This document shows positions 1 to 8,962 of a DNA stretch of 64,000 bases, one piece after another (within the stretch, counting starts at the first letter, position 1; every line of letters begins with the position of its first letter). The notes under the pieces were generated by a model. It ran no database searches. It saw only the letters and a program-made list of their open reading frames with translations, and was not told where the DNA came from. The stretch covers positions 513,582 through 577,581 of the forward strand of contig CAWJBD010000001.1 of the NCBI GenBank assembly GCA_963841045.1, in the 5' to 3' direction. The DNA comes from Aalborgiella sp963841045 (GTDB lineage: Bacteria; Pseudomonadota; Gammaproteobacteria; Burkholderiales; Burkholderiaceae_C). Both the position numbers and the translations under genes were made by a program.

Positions 1-311
1 TACAAATGCCCCACAAATGCCGCCAAGCCCACCATGGCCACCGTGCCTTCACCCAGTCCATAAGGCTTACCATACCATTGCACCAAGGCCACGGGTACAA
101 AGCCTTTAAGGGCATCCAACACCAGGGTCAAAATGGCGGCTTTTTTACTGCCAGACCGTAGCACGTTGGTTGCACCAGGGTTTTTGCTGCCAAATGTGCG
201 CGGGTCATTCAAACCCATCAGTTTGCTGACGATGACAGCAAATGACAATGAGCCTATGAGGTAGGCAGCAAGCGTGGCCAACACAGGGTAAAAAGTCGAC
301 AAAGTATCCAT
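1..311 (-). CDS. plsY: Glycerol-3-phosphate acyltransferase PlsY, 5' part only
   Basis: The first 311 bases read on the minus strand from an ATG at 311 as an uninterrupted frame that runs off the window. The N-terminus starts MDTLSTFYPVLATLAAYLIG, followed by GSLSFAVIVSKLMG and then a conserved stretch with GSKNPGATNVLR. This matches PlsY, the inner-membrane enzyme that moves an acyl group from acyl phosphate to glycerol-3-phosphate at the start of phospholipid synthesis. Hydrophobic segments and the SKNPGATN loop are family hallmarks. About 103 residues of roughly 200 are visible. The start gives a membrane helix directly after the N-terminus, as usual for the family. Confidence 0.88.
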   Translation of the reverse strand, partial: MDTLSTFYPVLATLAAYLIGSLSFAVIVSKLMGLNDPRTFGSKNPGATNVLRSGSKKAAILTLVLDALKGFVPVALVQWYGKPYGLGEGTVAMVGLAAFVGHL

Positions 312-401
312 ATACAAACTCTAATCCTTATTCAATCAAGCGCGATCAGCCGCAACAAACCGCAATGAACCAATTACTGCGCAGGGTCACGCATCCCCAA
401 G

Positions 402-1494
402 CTATTGCGCCGGGTCTCTCATCTCCCAGCGAATCTTGTCAATTTCTGCCAATACGTCAGCCGATAAAGTGGTGCCATAGGCGTCGATGCACTCGTCCAA
501 CTGCGCCACAGAGGTGACGCCAATGATGGTACTGGCCACTTGCCATTTGGTGTAGCAAAACGCCAAGGCCATTTGTGTGGGTGTCATGCCATTGGCTATT
601 GCCAAAGCGTTGTAACGCCTGGCAGCTACCAGTGACTCGGGTCTGCCCCAGCGTTGTTTGCGGTTTTGCTCAAATTTGGTTAAACGGGCGTTGGCTGGTG
701 CACCCTCTCCTATCAAACCACTTTTGTCGTATTTGCCTGTGAGCAAACCAAAACCCAAAGGCGAATAAGGAATATTGGAAACGCCTAAACGGTGCATGGT
801 TTCATCCAGGCCATTTTCTAAGGTGCGGTTCACCAAGCAATACGGGTTTTGCACCGTGGCGATTTTGGTCAAACCATGCTTATCCAGCCAAATGCACAAA
901 TTCGCTCACGCCATACGGTGTTTCGTTTGACAAGCCAATGGCGCGCACCTTGCCCGCTTTGACCAATTTATCCAAAGCTTGCAGCTGTGCCAAGATGGGG
1001 GTGACGGGTTTGTCCTTTGTGGGATCAAAATACACGCCCCCAAACGCTGGCACATGGCGCAATGGCCAGTGGATTTGGTACAGGTCAATCACATCGGTTT
1101 GCAAGCGTTTCAAGCTGGCATCGCAGGCTTCTAAAAAGTCCTTTTCAGTCACATCGGCACTGCCATTGCGAATCCAGTCCATACCGCGTGACGGCCCTGC
1201 TATTTTGGTCGCAATGACCAATTGCTTGCGCACATCTGGTCGCTTAGCCAACCAATTGCCGATGATTTTTTCGGTTGCGTTGTAGGTTTCTCTGCGCGGT
1301 GGCACAGCGTACATTTCAGCCGTATCTAAAAAATTGATGCCGCGCTCTACAGCACGATCCAAAATGCGGTGTGCAGTGGGCTCGTCTACCTGTTCACCAA
1401 ATGTCATGGTGCCCAAACATATGGGGGTGACTTGGAGGCTACTGGAGCCGAGCTGAACAAGTTTATTTGTGAAAGAATTTTTTGATGACAGCAT
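402..1494 (-). CDS. Aldo/keto reductase, Tas-like (one frameshift)
   Basis: Aldo/keto reductase of the Tas type: an NADPH-dependent TIM-barrel oxidoreductase of unknown substrate. The N-terminal part carries GTMTFGEQ, the FLDTAEMY segment holding the catalytic Asp and Tyr, the Lys in IATKIAG and the His in IDLYQIHWP. The C-terminal part carries NPYCLVNR and a GVTSVAQLDE cofactor segment. The reading frame breaks near 885-897: the upstream frame ends after GVSEFVHLAG, while the family sequence resumes one base later as DKHGLTKIATVQNPY. Removing one base gives 363 residues, normal for Tas. I annotate it as one gene with a +1 indel, probably a sequence error. Its last codons are imperfectly repeated just downstream (370-400). 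Confidence 0.85.
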
Positions 1495-1624
1495 GATTGA
1501 ATCTTATGGTGCTATTGAATATCTGACGATTCTAGCCATTGTTGCCTAAATGATTTGTGATTCAAGACTTGCAAGTCAATATCGCAACATATGCAATCAG
1601 TGAGTTTTCAGCATCACAATTTAA

Positions 1625-2716
1625 TTAATCTTGCAAAAACCGGACTTGTGTCGATTCAATTCCCAAACTCACTTCTACACCTGCTGGAAACAAAGACAAT
1701 CCAGAGTAATGCGGCTGATTCGCGACGACAACCATATCGCCCACTCGGACGCGGTACCTTGACGATTCACCCAAAAATTCTGAGCTTTCTACGCGACCAG
1801 TTAACCAAGTACGAGATGCGTCCACATTCTCATCACGCACACTGATACTGACCGTATGTGGTCTGAAAGCCATAGTCGCGTGCCCAAGTGCTGGTTTTCC
1901 CACCCCACATGGGAAAACCAATTCACCGATGCCATCCGCTAAAAACGTGAGTGTTTCGCCATTGATACGGGTAATTTGACCCGACATCAGGTTGGCCGTG
2001 CCAACAAAGCCAGCCACAAATCGATTGGCTGGAAAATCAAACAAAGCTGTGGCTGTGCCGACTTGCTGTAAAACACCTTTGTCCAAAACGGCCATGCGAT
2101 CAGCGGTAGTCATGGCCTCTTCTTGGTCGTGTGTCACAAAAATAGTTGTTAAGCCCAAAGTGCGCTGCAGGTTTTTAAGTTCTTCACGCATTTGCACGCG
2201 CAAGTTTTTATCCAAATTTGAAAGCGGCTCATCAAGCAACAGCAATTTGGGCTCTATCACCACCGTTCTGGCCAAAGCCACACGTTGCTGCTGACCACCA
2301 GAGAGCTGACTGGGACGACGCTGAGCGTACTGCGACAGACCTACCAATTCCAATGCAGCACCCACTTTGTTGCGCAAAGACTCTTTCGGTTCTTTGCGTT
2401 CAACCAAACCAAATGCAACGTTGTCCCACACCGTCATGTGTGGCCACAAGGCGTAATTTTGAAACACCATACCCAAATTACGCAAATGTGGTGGTGTGCC
2501 TGTGATGTCTTTGCCATCAATGAGCAATTCGCCACGTTGATGTTGGTTGAATCCTGCAATCAAACGCAAGAGTGTCGATTTACCCGAACCCGATGGGCCT
2601 AGCAAAGCAAAAAATTCACCAGGTTCGATTTTTAAATTGACATCTTTCAATACCTCATTGCTACCATAACTCAAACTGATGTGACGTGCTTCGAGGGAGA
2701 CTTTGTTGAGATTCAT
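1625..2716 (-). CDS. ABC importer ATPase, FbpC/PotA-like
   Basis: ATP-binding subunit of a periplasmic-binding-protein-dependent importer, 363 residues. Walker A is GPSGSGKST near residue 40, the Q-loop VFQNYALWPHMTVWDNV follows, the signature is LSGGQQQRVALART, Walker B is LLLLDEPLSNLD, and the switch His sits in TIFVTHDQEEAM. A C-terminal TOBE-like region of about 120 residues follows, as in the FbpC, PotA and UgpC families. It lies 43 bp downstream of the permease gene and completes a binding protein-permease-ATPase set transcribed on the minus strand. The family imports ferric iron, 2-aminoethylphosphonate, spermidine or related solutes. The sequence alone does not settle the substrate. 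Confidence 0.9.
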   Translation of the reverse strand: MNLNKVSLEARHISLSYGSNEVLKDVNLKIEPGEFFALLGPSGSGKSTLLRLIAGFNQHQRGELLIDGKDITGTPPHLRNLGMVFQNYALWPHMTVWDNVAFGLVERKEPKESLRNKVGAALELVGLSQYAQRRPSQLSGGQQQRVALARTVVIEPKLLLLDEPLSNLDKNLRVQMREELKNLQRTLGLTTIFVTHDQEEAMTTADRMAVLDKGVLQQVGTATALFDFPANRFVAGFVGTANLMSGQITRINGETLTFLADGIGELVFPCGVGKPALGHATMAFRPHTVSISVRDENVDASRTWLTGRVESSEFLGESSRYRVRVGDMVVVANQPHYSGLSLFPAGVEVSLGIESTQVRFLQD

Positions 2717-2759
2717 GTCTGTGACTTTCTAGGGGGAAATTTGATGTGTACTTGAGGAT

Positions 2760-4496
2760 TTATTCTTCTTGTGGCCGCACCGGTTCACGCGATTTTTCAA
2801 TCACGCGATGCGACAAATACGTACCCAAGGCCACAACGACGACGGCAATGACACCCAATGCCGCACCCGGCCCACGCCCTGCAATACTTTGCATGTATAG
2901 ATAGATGCCGTAGCTCATAGGCGCTTGGCTTTGAGCCGATGTCAACAAAATTGTGGCCGATAATTCCACCGCTGCGGTGATGAAACTGGTCACAAAACCA
3001 GCCAAAATACCGCCCATCATCAGTGGCACCATGATGCGTCGTGCCGAATTGATTTTGCCCGCCCCCAAACTGTTGGCGGCTTCTTCAAGTGAAATATGCA
3101 CTTGCTGCAATGCCGCCATGCATGAGCGCAAGGCATAGGGCAAGCGACGCACAGCATAGGCAATCATGATCAAAAACCATGTGGCAACCATGGGTGTGTC
3201 AGTGAATGGCACATTCACACCATGGAACAAACGCAAATAACCAATGGCCAAGACCAAGCCGGGTATGGCCAACGCAATCGATGCCAAATAGTCCAGCCAC
3301 TGACGTGCTGGCAATTGCGTGCGGTAAATCAAATAAGCTATCACCGTGCCTAACAACACATCCAAGCCTGCAGCCATCAAACAATATTTGAGCGTGTTGA
3401 CAATCATGCCTTGTGAGTCGGTGAGCACCGTGCCGTAATGCGCCAATGTGTAGCTGTCTGGCAATACCGAATAGCTCCAAACTTGCGAAAATGACATCAG
3501 CAAAATGCCAATATGCGGTGCCAATGTAATCAAGAGCACCACCATCACCCACGCATAGGCCATGATAGATTCCCAACCACGCAGTTTGCGACGCTGCAGC
3601 GAATTGCCCCCTTTTTGCAAGGTGGAATAGTCTTTGCCTTTCATGATGCGTGCCGCCATCCACAAAGACAGAATAGACAAGGTAATCATGATGACACTGA
3701 TGACGTAGCCCAATGGGTCTTCAATGCCCACCGATGTGATGCGCAAATACGCCTGCGGAGCCAACATGTTGGTGACACCCATCACCAAGGGTGTGCCTAA
3801 ATCATCAAACACTTTGACAAATACCAGCGCCGCACCGGCCAAGAATCCCGGCAAGGACAAAGGGAAAATGATGCGCCAAAACAGTCGCCAACCTTTGGCA
3901 CCCAGGTTCATGGCGGACTCTTCCATCGCGCCATCAATGTTGCGCATGGCGGCCACTAAATTCAGCAAAATGAAGGGAAAATAATGGATGCTTTCTACAA
4001 ACACCACCCCCACCAAACCATCCATGATGGGGATGCTGAATCCAAAATAGTCGTTTAGCAGCAAATTGACCGAACCACTGCGGCCAAATATCAACTGCAA
4101 AGCAACGGCACCCACAAATGGCGGCATGATGAGGGGTAACACACCCAAAGTTTGAATCAGCAACGCACCTCTGAACTCAAACCGCACAGTCAAATAAGCC
4201 AAGGGGATGGCGATGATGGACGCAAACACCACGGACCAAGCAGCCACGCTCAGGCTATTCACAAACGATTCGCGCAGCAACGTTTGTTCAAAGAAGTTTC
4301 CAAAATGCCCCAACGTGAATGCGCCAGTTTCATTCACAAATGCGGTGTAAATCACCATGCCCACTGGCGCTAACAAAAACACAGTCAGGAAAGCCAGCAC
4401 CACAGCTGCCAAGCTCCAGTGCCCCCACGCAAAGGGCATTCCTTGTCGCGCAATGGCTGCGTTGGACAAGCTTGGTTTAGTCAAGGTTTCTGACAT
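2760..4496 (-). CDS. ABC importer permease, FbpB-like fused double permease
   Basis: Membrane permease of 578 residues made of two homologous halves, each with about six hydrophobic helices, as in FbpB and PhnU/V-type iron or phosphonate importers. Each half has an EAA loop that docks the ATPase: EESAMNLGAKGWRLFWRI in the first half and LEEAANSLGAGKINSARRI in the second. It sits between the binding-protein gene upstream (gap about 88 bp) and the ATPase gene downstream (gap 43 bp), so the three genes very likely form one transport operon. The fused layout favours the ferric iron or 2-aminoethylphosphonate subfamily over polyamine importers, which use two separate permeases. Substrate is inferred, not shown. 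Confidence 0.9.
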   Translation of the reverse strand: MSETLTKPSLSNAAIARQGMPFAWGHWSLAAVVLAFLTVFLLAPVGMVIYTAFVNETGAFTLGHFGNFFEQTLLRESFVNSLSVAAWSVVFASIIAIPLAYLTVRFEFRGALLIQTLGVLPLIMPPFVGAVALQLIFGRSGSVNLLLNDYFGFSIPIMDGLVGVVFVESIHYFPFILLNLVAAMRNIDGAMEESAMNLGAKGWRLFWRIIFPLSLPGFLAGAALVFVKVFDDLGTPLVMGVTNMLAPQAYLRITSVGIEDPLGYVISVIMITLSILSLWMAARIMKGKDYSTLQKGGNSLQRRKLRGWESIMAYAWVMVVLLITLAPHIGILLMSFSQVWSYSVLPDSYTLAHYGTVLTDSQGMIVNTLKYCLMAAGLDVLLGTVIAYLIYRTQLPARQWLDYLASIALAIPGLVLAIGYLRLFHGVNVPFTDTPMVATWFLIMIAYAVRRLPYALRSCMAALQQVHISLEEAANSLGAGKINSARRIMVPLMMGGILAGFVTSFITAAVELSATILLTSAQSQAPMSYGIYLYMQSIAGRGPGAALGVIAVVVVALGTYLSHRVIEKSREPVRPQEE

Positions 4497-4584
4497 ATCA
4501 ACTTTCGATGAATAAACGTGAAGACACTCTGGCGTGCGGACTCATGCGCATATGCGCCAAATTTCTACCGATACATGTGGTGTG

Positions 4585-5916
4585 TTACTTGATCAGACTG
4601 CTGGCTTGCTCAGCCAATTGCGCGGCTTTTTCGAAATTGGCTTTTGATTTGGTACTCCATAAATCCTCCAATCCGGTCAGCTGTTTGGATACAGCGACTT
4701 CTTTTTTGTTTTGCTGGAAGAGTTTCAGAAATGCGGTGTCCTTGATCATGGAATCTGATACCAAAGGCGAGTAAGCATAGCTGCGCGCTTGCTCAATCAA
4801 ATCAGCGGCTTGCTTGTTGGGCTTAGCTTTGAGTTTTTTCTCAGCAGCATGAATCGCTTTGGTTGCGGCTTGTAACTCTTTCAGACGAAAGGTCACCATT
4901 TGATCAAACAAGCTCACCACCACTTGATAACGGTCGCTGGAAAGGTTGGAATTAAATTGAACCTTGGCACGCTTGGCAATCTCAATCGCGTCAGGATAAT
5001 TGGCAGGCACCTTGTTGCCAAAGCTGCTGTTAGGCAAAATTGGCAAGCGGCTGATTTTGGGGTCAAACAACAGCTCTTGCCCTTCGCGAGACAGCGTGAA
5101 GGCAATGAATTTTTTTGCGTCGGCGGCATTTTTTCCACCTGCCACCAATGCAATATTGGCAGGCACCACAGCTGTAACCGTGGGGTAATGAAATTCAACT
5201 GGAAAGCCAGAAGCTTTGCCCGCCAAGCCAAAGAAATCTATCACCAAACCAATGCCGTACTGCCCACTGTTGACACCATCGGGCACAGCAAAACTGCGGT
5301 CGGTAATGGCAGCACTGTTGCCCGCGATTTGCAACATTTGGCTCCAACCTTTGGTCCAACCCTCGCCTTGCAAAATGGTTTCCACTGTCAAATGCGTGGT
5401 GCCCGAACGAGATGGCGATGACATGGCCAAATGACCAAAATATTCAGGCCTGACCAAATCCGCCCACTCTTTGGGGGTCGGTACGTTGTTGGCTTTCATG
5501 TAACGCGTGTTCCACATCAGCCCATAACCTGCCAAGGCTTGGCCGTAATACAGGTTCTCAGGGTCGTTCAAGGGGTAATTGCCGATCTTGCTGGGTGCTT
5601 GGGCGTTTTTAACTTCTGGTGCTGCTTGCAACAATTTTTCACGAGCCAGCACTTCAAAAGCATCGGGTGCCGACGCCCACATCACCTCAGGCCTACCACC
5701 CGCTGGCAACTCTTTGATGTACGCTATACCGGCTGTTGTGTTTTTGTTCAAAATCTCAATTTTGATATCTGGATTTTTCGCTTCAAACGCTTTTTTGTAA
5801 ATGCCAGTTAACTCTTTGGGGAACGAAGTCACCACTGATACGGTGCCAGCCTGCGCGGCAGTGAAAGCGGTGGCCATCGCCAAAGTCAACATACTGAGAG
5901 TTGCGCGTTTGATCAT
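4585..5916 (-). CDS. Periplasmic binding protein of iron(III)/phosphonate-type ABC importer
   Basis: Solute-binding protein of 443 residues that starts the transport operon. It opens with a signal peptide (MIKRATLSMLTLAMATAFTA, cleavage likely after AQA), then SVVTSFPKELTGIYKKAFEA typical of the FbpA/AfuA group. It contains LAGYGLMWNTRY and the conserved SPSRSGTTHLTVE and QYGIGLVIDFFG segments. The start is supported by an AGGAG ribosome-binding site 9 bases upstream of the ATG. The last 130 residues are Lys- and Ala-rich and helical, which is longer than the usual binding protein of about 340 residues. The ligand could be ferric iron, an iron complex, a phosphonate or a phosphosugar; I cannot distinguish these from sequence. 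Confidence 0.88.
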   Translation of the reverse strand: MIKRATLSMLTLAMATAFTAAQAGTVSVVTSFPKELTGIYKKAFEAKNPDIKIEILNKNTTAGIAYIKELPAGGRPEVMWASAPDAFEVLAREKLLQAAPEVKNAQAPSKIGNYPLNDPENLYYGQALAGYGLMWNTRYMKANNVPTPKEWADLVRPEYFGHLAMSSPSRSGTTHLTVETILQGEGWTKGWSQMLQIAGNSAAITDRSFAVPDGVNSGQYGIGLVIDFFGLAGKASGFPVEFHYPTVTAVVPANIALVAGGKNAADAKKFIAFTLSREGQELLFDPKISRLPILPNSSFGNKVPANYPDAIEIAKRAKVQFNSNLSSDRYQVVVSLFDQMVTFRLKELQAATKAIHAAEKKLKAKPNKQAADLIEQARSYAYSPLVSDSMIKDTAFLKLFQQNKKEVAVSKQLTGLEDLWSTKSKANFEKAAQLAEQASSLIK

Positions 5917-5953
5917 TTAAAAACTCCTGAAAAAGTGAAAAAAGTTGAAGATA

Positions 5954-6024
5954 CATTCTTTGAATGACGTTTGAAAATCTGTAACCCATTTGTCAAATGT
6001 AGCGCCATATCAAAGAATGACAAA
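5954..6024. promoter_or_regulatory. Inverted repeats upstream of the ABC importer operon
   Basis: The spacer upstream of the binding-protein gene has a perfect 13-base palindrome CATTCTTTGAATG (5954-5966) and a wider inverted repeat TTTGTCA (5989-5995) / TGACAAA (6018-6024). Such symmetry suggests repressor or activator sites for the importer. No known consensus (for example Fur) is recognisable, so the role is a guess. Confidence 0.3.
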
Positions 6025-6115
6025 TCACTATTATTGATGACGACCATCAGGCATAGCAAGTGTCGGGTTAACCCTAGCGAATGATTTCAATGCGCTTTAC
6101 CAATGGCATCGACAT

Positions 6116-7919
6116 TCAAACACGCGCCTTTGCTCGCTCCTCCTCTTGCAAGCGCAGCACGCGCCGCTGCACTTTGCCGGTTGTGGTCATGGGTAAGGCA
6201 TCAATGAATTCAATTTCTTTGGGGTATTCGTAGGGTGCCAACAGCGATTTGACATGCGCTTGCAGTTCGGCAATCAGGTCTTTTTCTGTCTTCTTCGAAA
6301 TATTTATGCTTTTTTGGCCTGTAGCCGGCGTATTGATTGCCTGAATTGCTATATTATTTATAGCATACATTTCAGCATAGCCTAGCTGCCAAAACCACAT
6401 AGGCCTTGACCACCGCACCACGCTCAGCATCGGGTTTGGGCACCACCGCAGCATTGGCAACGGCTGGGTGTTTGACCAAGCAATTCTCAATTTCGCTGGG
6501 GCCAATGCGGTAGCCGGCGGCTTTGAACACATCGTCTGCGCGTCCTTGGTACCACAGATAACCATCGGCATCGCGTGTAGCCAAATCGCCCGTGCGGCAC
6601 CAATCGCCAGTGAATTTGGCTTGGGTTGCGGCTTCGTTTTTCCAGTAACCCAAGAAGAATATCGGGTCAGGCGTGCCATGAATGTCAAAACGGTTCACCG
6701 CCACATCGCCTGGCACACCATCCGGGCATTCGTTGCCTTCGTCATCAATCACCGCAACCCTGTGGCCTGGGTAGGGCTTGCCCATGCTGTTGGGTTTGCT
6801 GGGGTATTTGATGGCGCAATTGCCTACGATGTAATTGATTTCGGTTTGGCCAAACATTTCATTCACCGTCACACCCAATTGCTTTTGGCAGTAGTCGTAA
6901 ACCGCATCGCCCACCGCTTCGCCCGCACTCATGATGGCTTGCAGTTTGAGTTTGAAATGCTTCTTGGGTTGGGGAAAGGCTTTCATCATCGCTTTGAGCG
7001 CGGTGGGGAACAAAAAGGTGTGCGTCACCCCATGCGTTTGCATCAATTCATACGCCGCTTCAGGGCTGAATCGGCCACGGTAAGCCACGATTTCGCGGCC
7101 AAAGTACAGCGTGGGCAAAAGCGCATCCATCAAACCGCCTGTCCACGCCCAATCAGCGGGGCTCCAAAAAACGGCTTTGGACGATTTGTTTTTGATGCCA
7201 TCAAAGCCAAACCAGTTTTGACTGCAAACAAATCCGGTTAAGTTGCCAATCAATGCACGGTGTGGAATCAATGCGCCTTTTGGTGGGCCGGTGGTGCCGC
7301 TGGTGTAAATCAAAATCGCGCCTTCATCCGCTTTGGTTGGCACTTGAAGCCATTCTTCATTTGCTATATTTTTAGCAGCAGCATAGGCAATAGATACGCT
7401 AGCTACGGGCAAAATTGTCAGTAATTTTGGGCAATGCGCCTGTAAGCCGCGCAAAACGGGTTCTGAGATTTCATCTGCAATGGCCAGTACAGCATCTGAA
7501 TCATTGATGCGGTATTCCAGCGCATCTGGCCCAAACAGCATGGACAAGGGCACCGCCACCGCGCCGATTTGCAAAACCGCCATGTAGGCGACTGCCGTTT
7601 CAAAGCGCTGTGGCAGCACAATAGCGACCCGGTCACCGCGCACGACTCCTGCTTGTCGCAATTGAGCGGACAGCGCATTGGCGGCGTGCTGCAATTGGGC
7701 ATAGGTGTAGGTCTGGGCAGATTTGCGGTTTCGACCAGATAGCCCAGCGGTATGCTCCCGAATTGCTACCGCATGCGGTGTTTGCCTCGCCCAGCGCGTA
7801 CAACACACTTGGGCGATGTTGAAATTCTCTGGCACTTGCCATGCAAATTGGCTGTAAAGCGCATCGTACTGTGTGCCGTATTGATTGTGTGGTGATGCGG
7901 GTGATTTAAGGGTCTTCAT
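6116..7919 (-). CDS. AMP-forming acyl-CoA synthetase (repeat insertions, one frameshift)
   Basis: Acyl-activating enzyme of the ANL superfamily, closest in layout to acetyl/medium-chain acyl-CoA synthetases: it makes an acyl-AMP and then an acyl-CoA. Visible motifs are the P-loop YTSGTTGPPKGA, NEMFGQTE, the TGDLATRDADGYLWYQGR core and hinge, and GYRIGPSEIE, then the C-terminal lobe with TTTGKVQRR. The gene holds two copies of the dispersed palindromic element: one read in frame (PVASVSIAYAAAKNIANEEW, from 7358-7405) and one at 6310-6366 just where the frame breaks. The upstream frame stops at 6372 after VVLAARLC; the family sequence resumes in the +1 frame through the element and into LIAELQAHVKSLLAPYEYP. 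The corrected length is about 600 residues. The break may be an indel or a consequence of the insertion. Confidence 0.82.
6310..6366 (+). repeat. Dispersed palindromic element, copy 1 (inside acyl-CoA synthetase gene)
   Basis: Reads TTGGCCTGTAGCCGGCGTAT then TGATTGCCTGAATTGCTA and ends with a GCTATA...TATAGC hairpin. It is antisense to the host gene and would be translated as AINNIAIQAINTPATG. It coincides with the frame break of the acyl-CoA synthetase. Confidence 0.8.
7358..7405 (-). repeat. Dispersed palindromic element, copy 2 (in-frame in acyl-CoA synthetase gene)
   Basis: On the minus strand it reads GCTAGCGTATCTATTGCCTA followed by TGCTGCTGCTAAAAATATAGCA. It is in the same sense as the host gene and is translated in frame as ASVSIAYAAAKNIANE, the same frame as the copies in serS and the NIF3-like gene. 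Confidence 0.7.
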
Positions 7920-7972
7920 AAGCTTCTCTTTTTTTTATTATGATGCTATTTCAGAAAATCTAAAAACATTCC

Positions 7973-8938
7973 ATGCCAACCATGCAAGCCTATAGCGTTA
8001 AACGCACACCACGATCTGAATTTATACCCATTCGCCACATGCATTACCACGTGCTGGTTTGGGGTGATCCGCATGCCAAAAACGAACTGCCACCCTTGGT
8101 ACTGATGCACGGCTGGATGGATGTGGCTGCTTCCTACCAATTCATGGTGGATGCGTTTGGCGAAACGTTCATGGCCAACCGTTTGGTGATTGCCGCCGAC
8201 TGGCGTGGTTTTGGTTTGACCAAAGGCGCGCCCACAGACAACTATTGGTTTCCTGATTATTTGGCCGATTTAGATGCCCTCTTGGACCACTTTTCGCCGG
8301 ACAAACCCGTGGATTTATTGGGCCACAGCATGGGTGGTAATGTGGTGATGCTGTACGCCGGTAGCCGTCCAGAGCGCATACACAAGCTCATCAATTTAGA
8401 AGGTTTTGGCAGCCCAGACAACGCACCCGAACAAGCGCCCAAACGCTATGCCAAGTGGCTGGACGATATCAAAAGCCTGCACCGTGGCGAAAAAAATTTA
8501 ACCGCCTACAACTCGGTCGATGGCGTGGCACGCCGTTTGATGAAAACCAATCCGCGCTTGGCTCGCGATGAAGCCGGCATGGCCAAAGCACATTGGCTGG
8601 CACGCCATTGGGCAGCAGAACAAATGACCGGACTGGACGCCGGCAAATGGTTGATATTGGGCGACCCCGCGCACAAGCTCATCAGTGCCTATTTGTACCG
8701 GGCAGCCGAAACCATGGCCATTTATCGCAGCATAGAAGCGCCCATATTGATGGTCGAAGCCAGCGACGATTCACTGAGTCAATGGTGGGATGGCAAATAC
8801 ACGCTGGCCGACTTTCACGAACGCATCAAACTCGTCAAAAACTGCACCACGCACGTTATCCCCGACACCAGCCACATGCTGCACCACGACAAACCAGAGG
8901 AACTGGCGCGTTTGATTGAAAAATTCTTGCTAACTTAA
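7973..8938 (+). CDS. Alpha/beta hydrolase
   Basis: Alpha/beta-hydrolase-fold enzyme of 321 residues, divergent from the acyl-CoA synthetase gene with 53 bp between the two start codons. The oxyanion region is LVLMHGWMDVAASY, the nucleophile elbow is GHSMGG (catalytic Ser), the likely acid is in MVEASDDS, and the catalytic His is in PDTSHMLHHDKP near the C-terminus. The order and spacing fit esterases, epoxide hydrolases or haloalkane dehalogenases. The specific substrate is not recognisable. There is no signal peptide, so the enzyme should be cytoplasmic. Its pairing with an acyl-CoA synthetase might hint at acyl or ester metabolism, but that is only positional. Confidence 0.85.
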   Translation: MPTMQAYSVKRTPRSEFIPIRHMHYHVLVWGDPHAKNELPPLVLMHGWMDVAASYQFMVDAFGETFMANRLVIAADWRGFGLTKGAPTDNYWFPDYLADLDALLDHFSPDKPVDLLGHSMGGNVVMLYAGSRPERIHKLINLEGFGSPDNAPEQAPKRYAKWLDDIKSLHRGEKNLTAYNSVDGVARRLMKTNPRLARDEAGMAKAHWLARHWAAEQMTGLDAGKWLILGDPAHKLISAYLYRAAETMAIYRSIEAPILMVEASDDSLSQWWDGKYTLADFHERIKLVKNCTTHVIPDTSHMLHHDKPEELARLIEKFLLT

Positions 8939-8962
8939 TTAGCAAATTATAGACAACGAATC

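Noticed and set aside
3140..3175. ATTGCCTATGC-like match in the ABC permease gene
   Set aside because: It encodes the normal IAYAVRRLPYAL of the permease and lacks both the GCCGGC core and the hairpin.
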